This document shows, piece by piece, positions 12,953 to 25,427 of a DNA stretch of 64,000 nucleotides. Each line of letters opens with the position of its first letter. The first letter of the stretch is position 1. Under the pieces are notes generated by a model that did no database searches, had not been told where the DNA came from, and saw only the letters and a program-made list of their open reading frames with translations. This DNA comes from Prunus persica. Its lineage: Eukaryota > Streptophyta > Magnoliopsida > Rosales > Rosaceae. The DNA is taken from NCBI RefSeq assembly GCF_000346465.2, contig NC_034014.1:19093263-19157262 (forward strand), written 5' to 3'. Both the position numbers and the translations under genes were made by a program.

Positions 12953-14130
12953 ACCTATGGTGCTGGAACTTTAATGCTTATTTTGTCTTCAACTACTACT
13001 TTTAATTGGGTGTCCAACGAGTTGTGTAGTAGGTTTAAGCTTAAGTTAGGTCATTTTGAGTTGAAGTACTCTTTTACGGATTGCTCCAATTGTTTATTGG
13101 AATCGAATGATGATTTGAAAATCATGTTTGTGGTATGTGGACTGATGAATGATCAATTAATTCACATTGCTGTTAGGGATAAGGCTGTAGTGAATCATGT
13201 TCGAACTGTTAATACGAACATAATTGCTTCTCCTTTTTTTGTTGGAGGCCGTTCCTAATAATGACAGTTTTGCCCAAGATGAGGATATATGTAAAAATTC
13301 AAGTGTGGCTGGTAGTATTGTTGATTCAAGTGCAGCTTCTTCTTCTTGTTTAAGTATGGATTTTGATGGTATTAGCAGTGAGTTTGGAAATGATTATTTA
13401 GGCAAATATGGTAGTTGTGGAGGTCGTAAGTATTTGTCTACTGATTGGGAAGGTTATATTACTCATAAGGGTCAGACGTTTGAGGGTGGAGTTTGTGAAT
13501 TCCGTGATAAGTTGGCTAAGTACTTGATTGAGAATGATTTTAAGATGAAGTATTTGAAAAATGAGCCTCGTTGTGTTATTGTCGTGTGTGCTAAGAAGGA
13601 ATCAAATGGCTGTAAGTGGCATGTGCATGTTGTTAAGTCCAATGTAAATGGATTTTTTTATATTAAGAATTTAAATAATGTACACGGCTGTAGTGGTTTG
13701 ATCCGTGAGAAGAGAAATAAGGCAATGGGTTGTCGTTTGGTGTCTTCAATTGTTAAAGATAAAGTTCGTAGCAATCCTTTGGTAAGGCCTATTGAGCTGA
13801 TTACTAATTTGAAGGAAAATTATGGATTGGATATCCCTTATCATGTTGCGTGGTATGGGAAGATGTTGGCTACTAAGGATTTACATGGTGATCAAGAGTT
13901 GTCATATGCTCATCTGCCTTGGTATGTGGATGTTTTGAAGGCCAGCAATGTCGGATCTCATTGTGTGCTTGACTGTGGCGAGGATGGTTCTCGTTTCTAG
14001 CGATCCTTATATGTTTTAAGGCCTCCGTTGATGGTTTTCGATGGTGTAGGTCTATGCTGTTCATTGATGGTACTTTCGTCACAAACAAGTACAAGGATAC
14101 TCTTCTAGGAGCTATTGCAAAGAATGGAAG

Positions 14131-14325
14131 GATCCATGTGGTTCATGAAATATGCCTCAAATAGATAATGAAAGTAGTTCTAGCAAACAATTTAAACATC
14201 CTCAAGTACTTGACCAAAACAAAGAATAATGAGATCACGATGACTTGTTGACATAAAAATTATAGAATAGTATATAACACTCAGGGAAGAAAGGTATAGG
14301 CTCAAAAGCTCACATAATAAGGCTC
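14131..14325. repeat. 195-bp copy of Athila internal sequence outside its LTR
   Basis: This segment is about 98% identical to 17040-17232 inside the same gypsy element. It lies between the MULE exon and the outer end of the left LTR, where a target-site duplication would be expected. It looks like filler DNA copied in during break repair that deleted the left junction. Confidence 0.75.
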
Positions 14326-14332
14326 AAAAACT

Positions 14333-15912
14333 TGTTGGTAAATTTTAACAACAATATTAAAACCTTGCAAGTGCACAAATCAAATGATAGTATAGTAAGC
14401 AAGCAAGGGTCGATCCCACGGAGATTGTGATCTAAAGAGATGTTTATCAATGTCACGCAATGAAAATCAAAACAAAGGACTTCCAAACACACGCCAACAC
14501 CAAGGGGGGTTTTGATTTGTTTTTATGAATCAAACAAAATAAGGAAAAGGAAACAAAAGAGAATTTAAATTAGAGTTTAAGAGAAATTTGTTTAAAATTA
14601 ATCAAGAACAATAGCTAGGACTTACTATCCACCTCCAAACAATCAATCAATCCATAAACAACAATAGATAATCAATTTCTAGCAAGCATATGATGACGAC
14701 ACTCACAACAAGATCATGGCATTTGACTCGAGTTGTATGATTCTCTCTTAAGTGTATGTAAAGTGTATGACATTTACATCAATACGTGTATTCTTAATTG
14801 AAATCTAGTATGGCATTTACTCAAATTAACAATCAAGAATCCATTAAGATCAAAGAGAATATGAGTGTCACAAAAACCCTAAAACATGGCATTTGTTATT
14901 AGGAATTCAAGAATCGATTTCTCATAACTAGTTCTTAACCCAATTATTCGTTGCAAACAAGAACACATTCAATATGGCAATTGACCTATGTTCTACAACA
15001 ATTTAATTCCAATACATGCTTCTAAGTTAGCTACTCAAAGAAACAAAATATCAGAATTCACATAACATAGAGAAACCGAAATCATCACGCTTGTAGAAAC
15101 TAAAAATTCATTAAACTTGTTTATAAAATTGAAATCATGTTTAGGGCTTCAAGATTAAGCCCTAACTAATAAGAAATTAGTTATTCATGGTCTTGGATGA
15201 ACTCAAAAATAAATACATAAGAACTGAAAATTAAAAGAAGGAAGGAAAAGAAAGAACTCGTTCGCAGCTTTCTCCTCTTGCGCGGTTGATCTCTTTAGGA
15301 CGTGAATGCTTTTCTTCAGGCCTTGGCTCGTCTTTTATATCACTTATATCAGAGTTCTAAACCCTAAAATTGACTGAAAAGTCGTCCAAGAAGTCTTAGT
15401 AAACAAGGAATCCAAATAGGAAAGTAAAAATCACAATTCCTAACTCCACTGGGAAATACAGCTCAGCCCAATGTTCACACGATTTGGGGATCTTCGACCT
15501 TGTAGAAAAATCATTAAAAATATATTTTAGAAAGATAAATGTCTTATCTTTCCAACCATATATAGCACGTAACTTGAAAAATTCGGAAAGGCTTCCGTTT
15601 CTTCACATTCACGTAACATGTACGAAACTGTCCTGTTTGCACGTGGGCTAACTTTACTTGTAATACTGTACCAATTGGCTCGGTAGAAAATTCTAGAAAA
15701 ATTATAGATTGAACTTCAAGATGTTAGCTTTCATTTCCAATTGGTCTTGCGCTAAAATTCCTCCGAAAAGTTGATTTTCCCTTAAAAACCTTCTAAGAGC
15801 GCAGAAAAGCTGAAAATCAGAAAAATAAAGTAATAAGCCCTTTTAAAATCTAATTCTCTTACAAAACCAAAGTAAAAAGAGTACATAAATGAGTATATTT
15901 ATGGACTTATCA
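14333..15912 (-). repeat. 3' LTR of the Athila-type element
   Basis: It runs from TGTTGGTAAATTTT to GGACTTATCA on the plus strand, about 1.58 kb. The 14816-15912 part repeats at 22990-24095. The outer end is inferred from the TG terminus because the other LTR lacks that portion. The segment holding AATACCCACAACTTAG just inside 15912 is, in element sense, the polypurine-like site before TGATAAGTCC. Confidence 0.75.
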
Positions 15913-18792
15913 AATACCCACAACTTAGATTTTGCTAGTCCTCGAGCAAAACAAAACGAAAAATAAAAACAAAAGAATAAAGACTCAAGACAAACAAACA
16001 ACTAAATTCCCAATATTGAACTCAAAGATAGTTACCAACGGTTAACTAACTTCCAAGAAATAAGCAACATTAACTCAAGGCATTATCAAGGGGTTAACCA
16101 AACTTTAATTGAACAACTTGGAGTGTCGTGTGTGAAATAGCCAACATTAATATTAACACGACTTATGCTTCACAAAAGTTAAATAACCAAATAAGAACAA
16201 GCTTTAACTTCAATTCTCACCAAGGATGTTCACTCCAATGAAAGCACTCGAAATTTTGCAACGTAGTGTCACTCATATATGTGAGAAGAATCAAATCAGT
16301 ACGATGTACTCACATAAAATAAAAGCACAAGACAAGAATAAAAGATCTCATGGAAAGATATCGCATACTTGAAAACATTTAAACCATCCGACCATAGTCC
16401 TTACACACCTATTCTCCACATGAGGAACCACACTTCTCCTTGGATCAAGTAGGACTTTCATTAAGGTTGTAATAGGGCTTAGGGTGATGGGTGAAACAAG
16501 AAAGAGACATAGATGAACAAACGAAGTCTAAGGGCTAAGTAAAGCTTTCCATGAAATTATAACATCTTGCACTTTAGCACACAATTTTATCTTGATACTA
16601 TCTTTATTTTTTTATTTTTTTATTTTTATTTATTTTTAACTCCATTAGCTTTCTAATCAACCCATGTAATAAGTGTTAGGCCAATAACTCCCAAGCTAGA
16701 TAGCTTTAGGGTATTAAGTGTAAAACACTCCTCGGGCTTAAAAACTCGAGTTGAAAAGGCTTCAGAATCAGACCTGTTTTTTTTTTTTTTTTTTTTTTGA
16801 AACAGTATCATATACACATGATTGAACAATTTGTGCAATTCTCCCTTAACCATGAAAGTGCTCTACAAAGCTCCTTAGAAGGGTGTAGGATAAATATGCA
16901 AAAGGTTCAGGTGAAGAGAATTGGGTAAAGAATGATAAAGGCTTACATAAAAGGCACAAGGGGTTGACTACGGATAAAATTGATATGGGTTGGCTGGAAA
17001 GGCTCAAACGAATGAAACAAGGCCTATATCACTTCCTAGGATCCATGTGGTTCATGAAATATGCCTCAAATAGATAATGAAAGTAGTTCTAGCAAACAAT
17101 TTAAACATCCTCAAATACTTGACCAAAACAAAGAATAATGAGATCACGACGACTTGTTGACATGAAAATTATAGAATAGTATATAACACTCAGGGAAGAA
17201 AGGTATAGGCTCAAAAGCTCACATAATAAGGGTTGTACAAGTCTACACTAGCCTTATTTGGGAATTTAAATCATGTGAACTCCAATCAAAACTCATATTA
17301 ATATGGCTATGTGCAAAAATATTTACCAAGTTTAATCACAAAACTAAGGTTAACACAAGGATAATGTAAAGAATTAATATCATGCTCACAATTCCTTGCA
17401 AGTTAATTGTCAATAAAATTCAATCTCATCATAGAATTGGGAAGTGACTACTACAAAAAAAAAATTAATAATAATAATAATAAAAACTAGACTCAAAGTT
17501 AAAGAAAATATTTTTAAGTTTTTATGACATTTTTCTGATTTTTTATTTTTTAATTTTTTTTATAAGAAAAAAAAACTGAAAACAAAACAAAACAATAGAA
17601 TAAAAACTAATTAAATAAAAACCAAAAGTTGAAGAGGGATTGAAAATCAATCAACAATGCTGCAGTTCTGACCCAGGCGCAAAGAATGATATGTATCTCA
17701 CAAAATACTTGGCCAAAGTTCACGTTCTTCATATGGTTGGATTCAGATCGAAAAAACAAAGAACGCAACGTGGGCAAAAATACAAAAGCAGCAGCAGAAA
17801 AGGACAGAATTTGAAACAAAGACAGAGGACTGCTGCAGCATACATTATGAAACCAAAAGAACTCAATCACCCACAACTTAAAACAAACATTGTCCTCAAT
17901 GTTAAAAACAAAGAAACATAAGTCATGCAAAGTCATTTAAAGAGAGAGAGAGGGGTGTGAGAACTTCCCGGGTTTGTGTAGATGTATGGATGAGCAAAGC
18001 GTAGAATACGTCGAAATGAGAGAGGATAGACAATGAGACGAACTCAAAACACCCACAACTTGTGTCTTTGAATGCCAACGGACCCGTAATAGCTCCTTAA
18101 AGTCTTGGAATGCGATGAAATTGGAACGAAATTGAGCTGGATATGTAATCATGAAAATCTGGAAATCTAACTTTTAGCGACGAAAAATCTGATGAACACC
18201 GCGGCTAAAAGCTCTTTGTTGACGAAAAATCTGATGAACACCGTCGCTAAAAGCTCTTTGGTGACGAAAAATCTTCAAATTCTGGGCAAAACAGCAGCTG
18301 CCTTTTTTTTGTATTTTAGGTCCTTTTTTGAGCTTCAAATCGTCATAAAACATAATGTAGGCCACCGGAGACCCCCAAACCTGGTCCAAATCATCAGAAT
18401 AACCATTCTAAACATGTTGGTGGCATCAGATTGACCTGAAAAACAGCAAAAAATAAATTAGGCAGAAATTCTAGTTTTGACCAAACTAAGAACATAAAAG
18501 CTATTTTTCTGTTTTCTGGTATCTAAACTCAGCCAATGACCAAAAACACTTCTGTAACACATGTGAAACATGCTGCAAACACCCTAGGGCTATAAAAATG
18601 CAACAATTTATCTTTGGAACACAAAATCCATAGTTTGATGACACAAAACATAACAAAAACAAAAATATGAAAATTTACGAGAAATCACACATAAACTAAA
18701 AACAAAAACGAAAACAAAAGTTAAGAATGCTTGGGTTGCCTCCCAAGAAGCGCTTCTTTATAGTCGTGAGCTAGACGCTGTTCTTTAGATGA
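15913..18792 (-). other. Long non-coding 3' region of the Athila-type element
   Basis: About 2.9 kb lies between the integrase stop and the 3' LTR, the place where Athila elements may carry an env-like ORF. I find no convincing frame here. It contains A/T homopolymer runs (about 16600-16635 and 16780-16798) and the source of the filler copy (17040-17232). It also has a tandem repeat with a period of about 54 bp at about 18178-18280, with key motif GACGAAAAATCTGATGAACA. Confidence 0.6.
17040..17232. repeat. Source copy of the 195-bp duplicated segment
   Basis: The internal counterpart of 14131-14325, starting GGATCCATGTGG and ending at CACATAATAAG. Only about three substitutions separate the two copies. 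Confidence 0.75.
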
Positions 18793-20130
18793 TTAATCAA
18801 TAGATGGGGGTGGTGCATCCACGTGCATGCTCTCTTTTCCAAGCTCAAAAGATTCATAGTATGGCTTCAAGCGATGTCCGTTCACTTTGAATATGTTTCC
18901 CGTCTTGTCATTTTGAATCTCAACTGCACCGTGAGGGAAAACATTAATAACAACAAAAGGACCGTACCATCTAGAACGCAACTTACCTGGGAATAGCCGG
19001 AGGCGTGAATTGAAGAGCAAGACTTTCTGCCCTATTTCAAAGGTCTTCCTTTGAATGGCTTTGTCATGAAATGCCTTCGTCTTTTCCTTGTAAATCCGTG
19101 CACTCTCATAGGCATCATTCCTCATCTCATCCAATTCATTCACTTGGAGTCGCCTTGCATCTCCAGCCTCTTTCATATCGAAATTGAATTTCTTGATTGC
19201 CCAAAATGCTCTATGTTCAAGTTCAACCGGAAGGTGACATGCTTTACCATAAACCAAACGAAAAGGAAACATACCAATGGGGGTTTTGTAAGCTGTCCTA
19301 TATGCCCATAATGCTTCATTAAGTCTCAAACTCCAATCCTTTCTCGTAGGGCTCACGGTTTTCTCCAAGATTTGCTTGATTTCTCGGTTACTAATCTCCA
19401 CTTGTCCACTTGTTTGGGGATGATAAGGTGTCGAGACCCTATGTGTAATTCTATACCGCTTTAAAAGTGCCTCAAATGACCTATTGCAAAAGTGAGTGCC
19501 TCCATCGCTGATAATGGCTCTTGGTGTTCCAAACCTAGAAAAGATGTTGTCCTTCACAAAACTCAAAACAACTTTTGAATCATTAGTCCGGGTAGGAATT
19601 GCTTCCACCCATTTAGAGACATAGTCAACAGCAAGGAGAATGTAAATAAATCCATAAGAGGAAGGGAATGGTCCCATAAAATCAATGCCCCACACATCAA
19701 ATATTTCAACAATAAGGATAGGCATTAAAGGCATTTGATTCCTAGAGCTAATGTTACCGGTTCTTTGACATCTACCACATGTGGAACAATAAGTATATGC
19801 ATCTTTGAACAAGCTAGGCCAATAAAAACCACATTGCAATACTTTAAGAGCTGTTTTCTTAGTACCAAAATGTCCACCACATGCAGATGAATGACAAAAG
19901 GTAAGTATAGAATTAAATTCAGATTCAGACACGCACCTTCTAACAATCTGATCTGGACAATATTTCCATAAGTATGGATCATCCCAAACATAATACCTAC
20001 TTGTTTTTACAAGCTTATCCTTTTGAGCGCGAGTGAGATCCTTCGGAATCAGTTTTGAGGCCTTATAATTGATAATGTCAGCGTACCAAGGGTCCTTGGC
20101 TTCGAGGGTGAAGAGTTGCTCACGGGGAAA
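18793..20130 (-). pseudogene. Athila-type integrase region, separated from pol by a frameshift
   Basis: From [22 protein letters not shown] the frame shows an HHCC zinc-binding module and then the DDE core with D (WGIDFMGP), D (IISDGGTHF) and E ([10 protein letters not shown]). The C-terminal DNA-binding part ends [25 protein letters not shown]. The same frame extends upstream to about 20130 ([26 protein letters not shown]), which is where the main pol frame should continue. A one-base change in the CACGGGGAAAC stretch near 20121-20131 puts the two halves out of register. Integrase would insert the element cDNA; here it can be made only by frameshifting or not at all. Confidence 0.85.
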
Positions 20131-22985
20131 CTTTCACGTAGAGGAAGCACGTCCTCTTCTTCATTGGATCCTTGCGCCAGCCTACTCAAATGGTCAGCCA
20201 CCACGTTTTCACTCCCTTTCTTGTCTCTAATCACCAAATCAAATTCTTGAAGCAAGAGAGTCCACCTAATCAGTCGGGGCTTGGCGTCCTTCTTTTGGAG
20301 GAGGTACCTAAGCGCTGCATGATCAGAGAATACAATTACTTTAGTGCCAATAAGATATGATCTAAATTTCTCTAAAGCAAAAATAACAGCAAGCAACTCC
20401 TTTTCTGTAGTTGAGTAATTCAACTGAGCATCATCCAAAGTCCGGGAGGCATAATAGATGGCATGTGGTACGTTGTGCACTCTTTGTCCAAGCACGGCCC
20501 CCACTGCATAATCCGAGGTGTCACACATCAACTCGAAGGGAAAATTCCAATCTGGAGGCTGCATGATGGGAGCAGACGTCAAAAGCTCCTTAAGCTTGTT
20601 AAATGCAGCCAAGCACTCTTCATTAAACTCGAATTCCACATCTTTGCCAAGCAATCGACATAGGGGCCTTGATATTTTTGAAAAGTCCTTGATGAAACGC
20701 CTATAGAACCCTGCATGTCCTAGGAATGACCGAATCTCCTTAGCGGTTTTGGGGGGCAGCAAGCTTCTCACAATGTCGATTTTTGCCTTGTCCACTTCAA
20801 TTCCCCTACAAGAGATAATGTGACCTAATACAATACCCTGCTGTACCATGAAGTGGCACTTCTCCCAGTTGAGCACTAAATTGCATTCTTGACACCTTTT
20901 CAACACTAAAGAGAGGTTGTGAAGACAAATATCAAATGAATCACCAAAAACTGAAAAATCATCCATAAATACCTCTATTATCTCCTCTACCATATCAGAA
21001 AAAATGGACATCATGCAACGTTGAAAGGTGGCAGGTGCGTTACATAAACCAAAAGGCATACGCCTATAAGCAAACGTACCAAATAGACAGGTGAAGGTGG
21101 TCTTTTCTTGATCTTCTGGAGCTATGGCAATTTGATTGTATCCGGAGTATCCATCCAAGAAGCAATAATGACTATGACCTGCAAGACGCTCAAGCATTTG
21201 ATCAATAAATGGTAACGGAAAGTGATCCTTACGTGTCGTGGTATTGAGCTTTCTATAATCTATGTATACTCTCCAACCCGTTTGAATTCTTTGAGGCACC
21301 AACTCATTGTCTTCATTCTTCACAACGGTAATTCCGGATTTCTTGGGAACAACTTGGACGGGACTCACCCAATCCGAAATGGGGTATATAATTCCCACGT
21401 CCAAAAGCTTCAAAATTTCCTTCTTAACGACTTCTTTCATCACCAGATTCAGCCTCCTTTGGGCTTCCCTTGTAGGTTTCGATTCTCCTTCCAAAAAGAT
21501 CCTATGCATGCACTTTGTAGGGCTTATTCCTCTAATGTCTGCAATGGTCCAACCTAGGGCAGTCTTGTGCTCCCTTAGAACTCGAATTAGTTTGTCTTCT
21601 TCGGATGCACTCAAATTAGAAGCAATGATCATAGGCAGCGTCTTTTCATCACCTAAATATGCATATTTCAAGTTCTCTGGAAGGGGTTTTAGCTCAACCT
21701 GTGGTGCCTTCACAATAGAGGGAACAAGCTTATTAGTAGATAATGGAAGAGGCTCAAAAATAGAGTTAAACTTACCTCTTTGGGGAGGCAAGGCCTCAAG
21801 CATATTCACAGCTTCAAGTACAGCTGTGTTCCCTTCTTCATTCACAGTTTTGGGGCTTTGGATGAGTGCCCTCTCCAATAGTGTCTCTTCTTGTGATGCA
21901 TTAAATGTTTCTTGTACCATTTGCTCAAGTATATCCATGGAAAAACAAGCATGATCATCATTAGGATATTTTAAAGCATCAAAGACCTTAAACTCCACGG
22001 TTTCCTCATCGAATGCCATTGTGAGAGTGCCTTCATACACATCAATTTTTGTCCTTGCTGTTCTCATGAATGGAAGTCCTAGAATCAATGGAAGGTCCTT
22101 TCCAGGAATAGGAACTTCCTCCATCTCTAGCACTAGAAAGTCAGCTGGAAAAATTAGCTCATTCACCTTGACCAAAACGTCTTCCAACACTCCCTTAGGA
22201 TACTTGATTGATCGATCAGCCAATTGTATGCTCACGGAAGTCTTCTTAAGCTCATCTAAATTTAAAGATTCAAAAATAGAAAAAGGCATCAAATTAATTG
22301 AAGCACCTAAGTCTAATAAAGCATGTTCAAACCTTTGATTTCCAATGAGACAAGGTATAGTAAAACTCCCTGGATCCTTTAGTTTAGGAGGTAATTTACG
22401 CAATAGCACGGCGAAGACTTCTTCACTTAAGGCCATGGTTTCATGCTCCTTGAACGTCCTCTTATTTGTACAAAGTTCTTTGAGGAATTTTGCATATCTT
22501 GGAATTTGTTGGATTGCATCGAGCAAGGGAATGTTCACTTGCACTTTTCGGAAAGTCTCTAGGATATCCTTTGAAACTTGCTCCTTCTTTGAATTCAAAA
22601 ACCTACGAGGAAAAGGAACCTTTGAAGTAATTGAATGATTCACAAGAGAACTTACCTTAGAGTTGTCACTTGGAACCGTAAGCTTGGGAGAGGGGGCAGC
22701 CACTGTTTTGGTTGAATTTCTCTCCTTAGTGTCATCATTTTCCACCTTTTTTCCACTTCGAAGAGTAATCGCATTTGCGGTGTCATGGCCTCCATTAGGA
22801 TTTGGAATTACTTGGCTTGGAAACTTTCCTGGCTCTCTTTGACTCAAGGAGGCTGCAATTTGTCCAACTTGGTTTTCAAGGCTCTTGATTGCTGTAGACA
22901 TTTGTGCCTGTGTTTGCCTTGTTTCCTGCATAAAACCCTGAGTGCTTAATGCCAAAGAATTAATTAACTCTTCTAAAGACTTACC
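20049..22985 (-). pseudogene. Athila-type gag(C-term)-protease-RT-RNase H polyprotein, 5' deleted
   Basis: The frame is open from the deletion junction near 22985, so it has no natural start. Residue numbers below count from the TTG at 22955. Residues 1-100 are gag C-terminus (SLENQVGQIAASLSQREPGKFPS, NAITLRSGKK). The aspartic protease motif DLGASINLMP is near residue 215. The RT covers about 500-720 with FMDDFSVFGDSF as the catalytic box. RNase H with a tail ending ENVVADHLSRLAQG covers about 790-930. The frame ends out of register ([13 protein letters not shown]...) after the frameshift near 20127. Upstream codons read KSLEELINS, confirming that gag once continued into the deleted part. Confidence 0.9.
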
Positions 22986-22989
22986 TTAA

Positions 22990-24095
22990 CAATCAAATTA
23001 CTCAAATTAACAATCAAGAATCCATTAAGATCAAAGAGAATATGAGTGTCACAAAAACCCTAAAACATGGCATTTGTTATTAGGAATTCAAGAATCGATT
23101 TCTCATAACTAGTTCTTAACCCAATTATTCGTTGCAAACAAGAACACATTCAATATGGCAATTGACCTATGTTCTACAACAATTTAATTCCAATACATGC
23201 TTCTAAGTTAGCTACTCAAAGAAACAAAATATCAGAATTCACATAACATAGAGAAACCGAAATCATCACGCTTGTAGAAACTAAAAATTCATTAAACTTG
23301 TTTATAAAATTGAAATCATGTTTAGGGCTTCAAGATTAAGCCCTAACTAATAAGAAATTAGTTACTCATGGTCTTGGATGAACTCAAAAATAAATACATA
23401 AGAACTGAAAATTAAAAGAAGGAAGGAAAAGAAAGAACTCGTTCGCAGCTTTCTCCTCTTGCGCGGTTGATCTCTTTAGGACGTGAATGCTTTTCTTCAG
23501 GCCTTGGCTCGTCTTTTATATCACTTATATCAGAGTTCTAAACCCTAAAATTGACTGAAAAGTCGTCCAAGAAGTCTTGGTAAACAAGGAATCCAAATAG
23601 GAAAGTAAAAATCACAATTCCTAACTCCACTGGGAAATACAGCTCAGCCCAATGTTCACACGATTTGGGGATCTTCGACCTTGTAGAAAAATCATTAAAA
23701 ATATATTTTAGAAAGATAAATGTCTTATCTTTCCAACCATATATAGCACGTAACTTGAAAAATTCGGAAAGGCTTCCGTTTCTTCACATTCACGTAACAT
23801 GTACGAAACTGTCCTGTTTGCACGTGGGCTAACTTTACTTGTAATACTGTACCAATTGGCTCGGTAGAAAATATTCTAGAAAAATCATAGATTGAACTTC
23901 AAGATGTTAGCTTTCATTTCCAATTGGTCTTGCGCTAAAATTCCTCCGAAAAGTTAATTTTCCCTTAAAAACCTTCTAAGAGCGCAGAAAAGCTGAAAAT
24001 CAGAAAAATAAAGTAATAAGCCCTTTTTAAATCTAATTCTCTTACAAAACCAAAGTAAAAAGAGTACATAAATGAGTATATTTATGGACTTATCA
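22990..24095 (-). repeat. 5' LTR of the Athila-type element, inner end deleted
   Basis: It matches 14816-15912 almost base for base and ends TTATCA at 24095. The inner third of the LTR, the PBS and the gag start are missing. At the junction (about 22984-23010) AACAATCAA occurs on both sides, a microhomology signature of illegitimate recombination. Confidence 0.85.
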
Positions 24096-24830
24096 AGGTA
24101 TGCAATGGTTTTTTTTCCACTGTTGTTGTTATAATTTTTTGTACCGTTATGCAAATCAATTGATATTAAGTAGTATGGAGTTGTACACTTTTATCGTACC
24201 CATTATGCAAATGTAAACGATGTAGTTATTGACTTCCATTGTGTGGTATGAACAGTATAGTTATGCAAATGTAAATGCTATAGTTGTTGACTTCCATTGA
24301 GTGGTATGAATAGTTGTTATACTATTCATACCCTGCATCTGAGTATTTTTATGCATTGTAACACTGTTAGCTCTTGCAATGTTCAAACTAACTAATATAG
24401 TTCTTTGATTTTTGCAGATGTATTCCTTTTTGCCTTTGCGATTGTATCCGGTGAAACTGTGGACAATTAGAGGTGGTTTTTGCAAAGGACATCTGAAGTC
24501 TTGGTGGTGCTATTATCGATGCTGTTAAGACTGTTTTTCCTGGTTCTGCCCATGGTTTTTGTCTATATCATTTGAAAGAGAACTTGAAAAAGAAGTATCC
24601 GCATTCTGTTGGTTCCTCTTTCAAGGATCATATTTTCTGATTTTTTTGTAAGTTGTTGTATGCACCTACTGTTGAGGAATATCAAGATACATTGAAAAAA
24701 TTAAGAGATAATGGCGGTCCAACAATAATTGATAAGTTTTTGACTGATCTCCCTGTCCAAAATTTTGCTAATGCATTTGATGTAAAGGTTCTGGAGTATA
24801 AAGACTTGAGTGAGTGTAGTTAGTTTTTAA

Positions 24831-25427
24831 CTAGTTAAAGTACTATGTGATTGATTAATGACAATCATAGTTGAAAGGAATAGAAATTGATATGCAAGTT
24901 GTTAATACGATGAAATAGCAGTTACTGCTTATGAATACTCTTTGAATTTTGGTATTAATACATAATATTTACCATTTTTGGTATTTTGCAAATTTTGTTT
25001 TGAAGTTTGATATGAATTAAGCATTACTGCTGTTTGAACTATCTATAAATTAACGAACACTGTTTAATGCATGTTGTTTACGTCATTGTTGAAATTAAAA
25101 GATAGTTCTATGACATAGTATTAACAATTTATTTCTATCAAATAGTATTAACATTGTATTTAGAGTGCGTTGTTATTTGTTGGAGTTCACCTTTTTAGTT
25201 ATTTTAGTGTTATGGAGACCATTATTTCAGGTTACATACACTGTTAGTTCACGTAAATAAACTAGTTTTTGAATAAGTACATAACTTGAATTTTAAAATC
25301 ACTTTACTTCAATGTTCTAAACCTACACAAGTCCTAAGAAACTATAATATAAGCAAGAATTTTGGCAAAATATTTGATTACAACTTCGTTCTTTTGCATT
25401 TCTTTCTTCTCTCTCTTTGATGGAAAT
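24831..25427. other. Gap between MULE transposase and Ulp1-like gene A
   Basis: AT-rich sequence with no convincing frame. Copies of the short motif TTCTATGACATAGTATTAAC occur at about 25106 and, degenerate, at about 25135. The two flanking genes converge here. Confidence 0.4.

Larger units (their letters stand above)
14333..24095 (-). mobile_element. Athila-type Ty3/gypsy retrotransposon inserted in the MULE transposase
   Basis: The element reads on the minus strand. The right (5') LTR ends TTATCA at 24095, directly before the MULE splice donor. The left (3') LTR is 14333-15912. The gag C-terminus, protease, RT, RNase H and integrase lie at 18793-22985. Motifs typical of Athila include NAITLRSGKKV, LLDLGASINLMP and FMDDFSVFGDSF, and no chromodomain follows the integrase. 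It is defective: the 5' LTR end, PBS and gag N-terminus are deleted at about 22985, and pol has a frameshift near 20127. The shared LTR parts differ at only about half a dozen sites in 1.1 kb, so insertion was recent. Confidence 0.9.
10723..24830 (+). pseudogene. Mutator-like (MULE, mudrA-type) transposase, broken by two insertions
   Basis: Host-frame pieces are 10723-10754, 12958-14130 and 24418-24830; an intron at 24098-24417 separates the last two. Removing the solo LTR and one TSD joins the first two pieces in frame. The N-terminal part has a PB1-like/MULE N-domain. Next comes the MuDR-type DNA-binding region (KYLIENDFKMKYLKNEPRC ... GCKWHVH, about 13500-13640). The start of the catalytic core FIDGTFVTNKYKDTLLGAIAKNG lies at about 14061-14130. 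Later core pieces (FAFAIVSGET, DAVKTVFPGSAHGFCLYHLKENLKKKYP) lie at 24424-24620. Frameshifts occur in a T-run near 13235 and near 13995, in-frame stops at 13998-14000 and near 24639, and the C-terminus with its zinc motif is missing. The gene is dead. Such transposases move Mutator elements by cut-and-paste. Confidence 0.85.

Noticed and set aside
17640..17921. 93-codon ORF in the gypsy 3' region as an env-like gene
   Set aside because: Too short, no signal peptide or membrane segment, and the composition follows A-rich DNA.
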